Below, piece by piece: positions 11,235 through 12,356 of a stretch of 12,356 nt of DNA. The position numbers and the translations under genes were made by a program. The notes below the pieces were generated by a model. The model saw only the letters and a program-made list of their open reading frames with translations. It did not search any database and was not told the DNA's origin. Positions within the stretch are counted from its first letter, which is position 1, and each line of letters starts with the position of its first letter. The DNA lies in the NCBI GenBank assembly GCA_964459635.1, contig CAYWMQ010000021.1:1-12356 (forward strand), written 5' to 3'. The DNA is from CAYWMQ01 sp964459635. Lineage in GTDB: Bacteria; Patescibacteriota; Minisyncoccia; Phycocordibacterales; UBA12088.

Positions 11235-12356
11235 ATGAGTACAGACACAACAGTCGTTGAAGACAATGAAGTAGCGGAACAAAGCGAGGAAAGCACAGCT
11301 CCGGCAGCGACCCTCATGGATCGCCTTCTGAGCGAGAGCCCGACTCCACCGGCCATCAGTGACCTTGTTGAAGGCCCGGTGGTAGCCACCTACAAAAACA
11401 AGGTGTACGTCGACCTGCACCCTTTCGGTACGGGCATCATTTACGGCAAGGAGTACCTCACCGCGGCCGACATTCTGCGCCGCGTTAAGCCTGGTGACCT
11501 CATCGCCGCGAAGGTAGTTGACGCGGTTAACAAAGACGGCTACATCGAGCTTTCGCTCATGGAGGCCCGTCAGGCGCTCATCTGGGCGGATGCTGAAGCG
11601 GCTGTCGCCAAGGGTACCGTTTTTGACGTGCCGGTGAAGGAAGCAAATAAAGGCGGTCTCATGCTTGAGTGGCAGGGCATCACAGGCTTCCTGCCTGCAA
11701 GCCAGCTCAAGCCGGACCACTATCCGCGTGTGGAGAACGGTGACAAGACAAAGATTCTGGACGAGCTGCGCAAGCTCGTAGGCGAGAAGCTTTCTGTCAC
11801 CATTATCACCGCAGACGCACAGGAAGGTAAGCTCATCTTTTCCGAGAAGGGACCGCAGGAAGAAAAGGGCCAGCTTGCGCAGCGCTACAGCGTTGGCGAC
11901 TCGGTGGCCGGTGAAGTGACAGGAGCGGTCGACTTTGGCATCTTCGTGAAGCTCGAAGACGGGCTTGAGGGACTCGTACACATCAGTGAACTTGACTGGG
12001 GCCTCGTGGAAGATCCGAAGGCGCTCTACAAGATAGGCGAGAAGGTGACCGTGAAGGTCATCGAAATAAAGGACGGCAAAGTTTCTCTCTCTATCAAGGC
12101 GCTCAAGGAAGATCCGTGGAAGAGCGCGCGCGAGAAGTACAAGAAGGACGACATAGTGAACGCTGTCATCATCAAGTACAACAAGCATGGTGCCCTTGCC
12201 TCCATTGAGGAAGGCGTGGCGGGCCTCGTACACATAAGCGAGTTTGGCAGCCCCGAGGAGCTCAGGAAGACTCTGGAGCTCGGGCGAGCGTACCCCTTCA
12301 AGATCACGCTCTTTGAGCCGGCGGATCACCGCATGACACTTTCGCACAAGCAGGCG
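11235..12356 (+). CDS. rpsA: 30S ribosomal protein S1 (3' end cut by window)
   Basis: The reading frame is open for 374 codons from ATG 11235 to the window end, without a stop. After an acidic, probably disordered N-terminus of about 40 residues come four S1 RNA-binding (OB-fold) repeats at about 44-108, 125-204, 219-290 and 304-374. The third is the most typical: GEVTGAVDFGIFVKLEDGLEGLVHISEL in its first half, then VTVKVIEIKDGKVSLSIKAL. The fourth carries GVAGLVHISEF. The first two are diverged, as usual for the ribosome-binding domains of S1. S1 helps the 30S subunit bind and unfold mRNA, especially messages without a Shine-Dalgarno, which fits the weak signals seen in this window. There is no Shine-Dalgarno before its own ATG. 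It is transcribed away from the minus-strand cluster. Confidence 0.93.
   Translation, partial: MSTDTTVVEDNEVAEQSEESTAPAATLMDRLLSESPTPPAISDLVEGPVVATYKNKVYVDLHPFGTGIIYGKEYLTAADILRRVKPGDLIAAKVVDAVNKDGYIELSLMEARQALIWADAEAAVAKGTVFDVPVKEANKGGLMLEWQGITGFLPASQLKPDHYPRVENGDKTKILDELRKLVGEKLSVTIITADAQEGKLIFSEKGPQEEKGQLAQRYSVGDSVAGEVTGAVDFGIFVKLEDGLEGLVHISELDWGLVEDPKALYKIGEKVTVKVIEIKDGKVSLSIKALKEDPWKSAREKYKKDDIVNAVIIKYNKHGALASIEEGVAGLVHISEFGSPEELRKTLELGRAYPFKITLFEPADHRMTLSHKQA

Noticed and set aside
11112..12347. Long minus-strand open frame opposite rpsA
   Set aside because: The plus strand encodes unmistakable S1 repeats over the whole stretch; the antisense product has no recognisable domain.

Overview
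The window looks like a chromosome segment of a member of the Candidate Phyla Radiation (Patescibacteria), most likely a fairly GC-rich Parcubacteria lineage. This rests on a tandem array of small two-helix proteins resembling the CPR type IV secretion pilin family, a CFI-box C-terminal domain on a secreted esterase, a metallo-beta-lactamase-fold protein with a lost metal site, weak or absent Shine-Dalgarno sequences, and AT-rich inverted-repeat elements between GC-rich genes. The taxonomic call is from recognition, not from a search. The standard code fits: TGA is used as a stop and does not occur inside the recognised genes.

Layout. (1) 177-1943, plus strand: a secreted SGNH/GDSL hydrolase with three Cys-paired beta repeats and a CFI-box C-terminus. 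(2) 1964-2345: a tRNA-Leu(UAG) locus with one intact gene flanked by two damaged copies that carry the same small hairpin at the same D-loop position; the downstream copy also has a 20-bp palindrome in its T loop. (3) 2481-6781, minus strand: an apparent operon reading methyltransferase, membrane-anchored solute-binding protein, then four pilin-like genes with coupled or overlapping junctions, followed by two more pilin-like genes in separate units. (4) 7074-10818, minus strand: a metallo-beta-lactamase-fold protein, an unrecognised single-span membrane protein, then gyrA with its own candidate promoter and Shine-Dalgarno. (5) 11235 to the window end, plus strand: rpsA (30S ribosomal protein S1), cut by the window edge and preceded by a probable promoter, a structured leader and an intrinsic terminator.

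How they work together. gyrA and rpsA are housekeeping genes. The accessory interest is the 2481-6781 block: six paralogous pilin-like membrane proteins next to a solute-binding protein with no ABC permease or ATPase in view. This could be a surface or secretion apparatus with its own binding subunit, but no ATPase, VirB-type channel or assembly gene is present here, so its function is open. The other items worth study are the rearranged tRNA-Leu locus, the rpsA leader with mutually exclusive pairings, and TATACT boxes 6-8 bases before three start codons, which suggest leaderless mRNAs.
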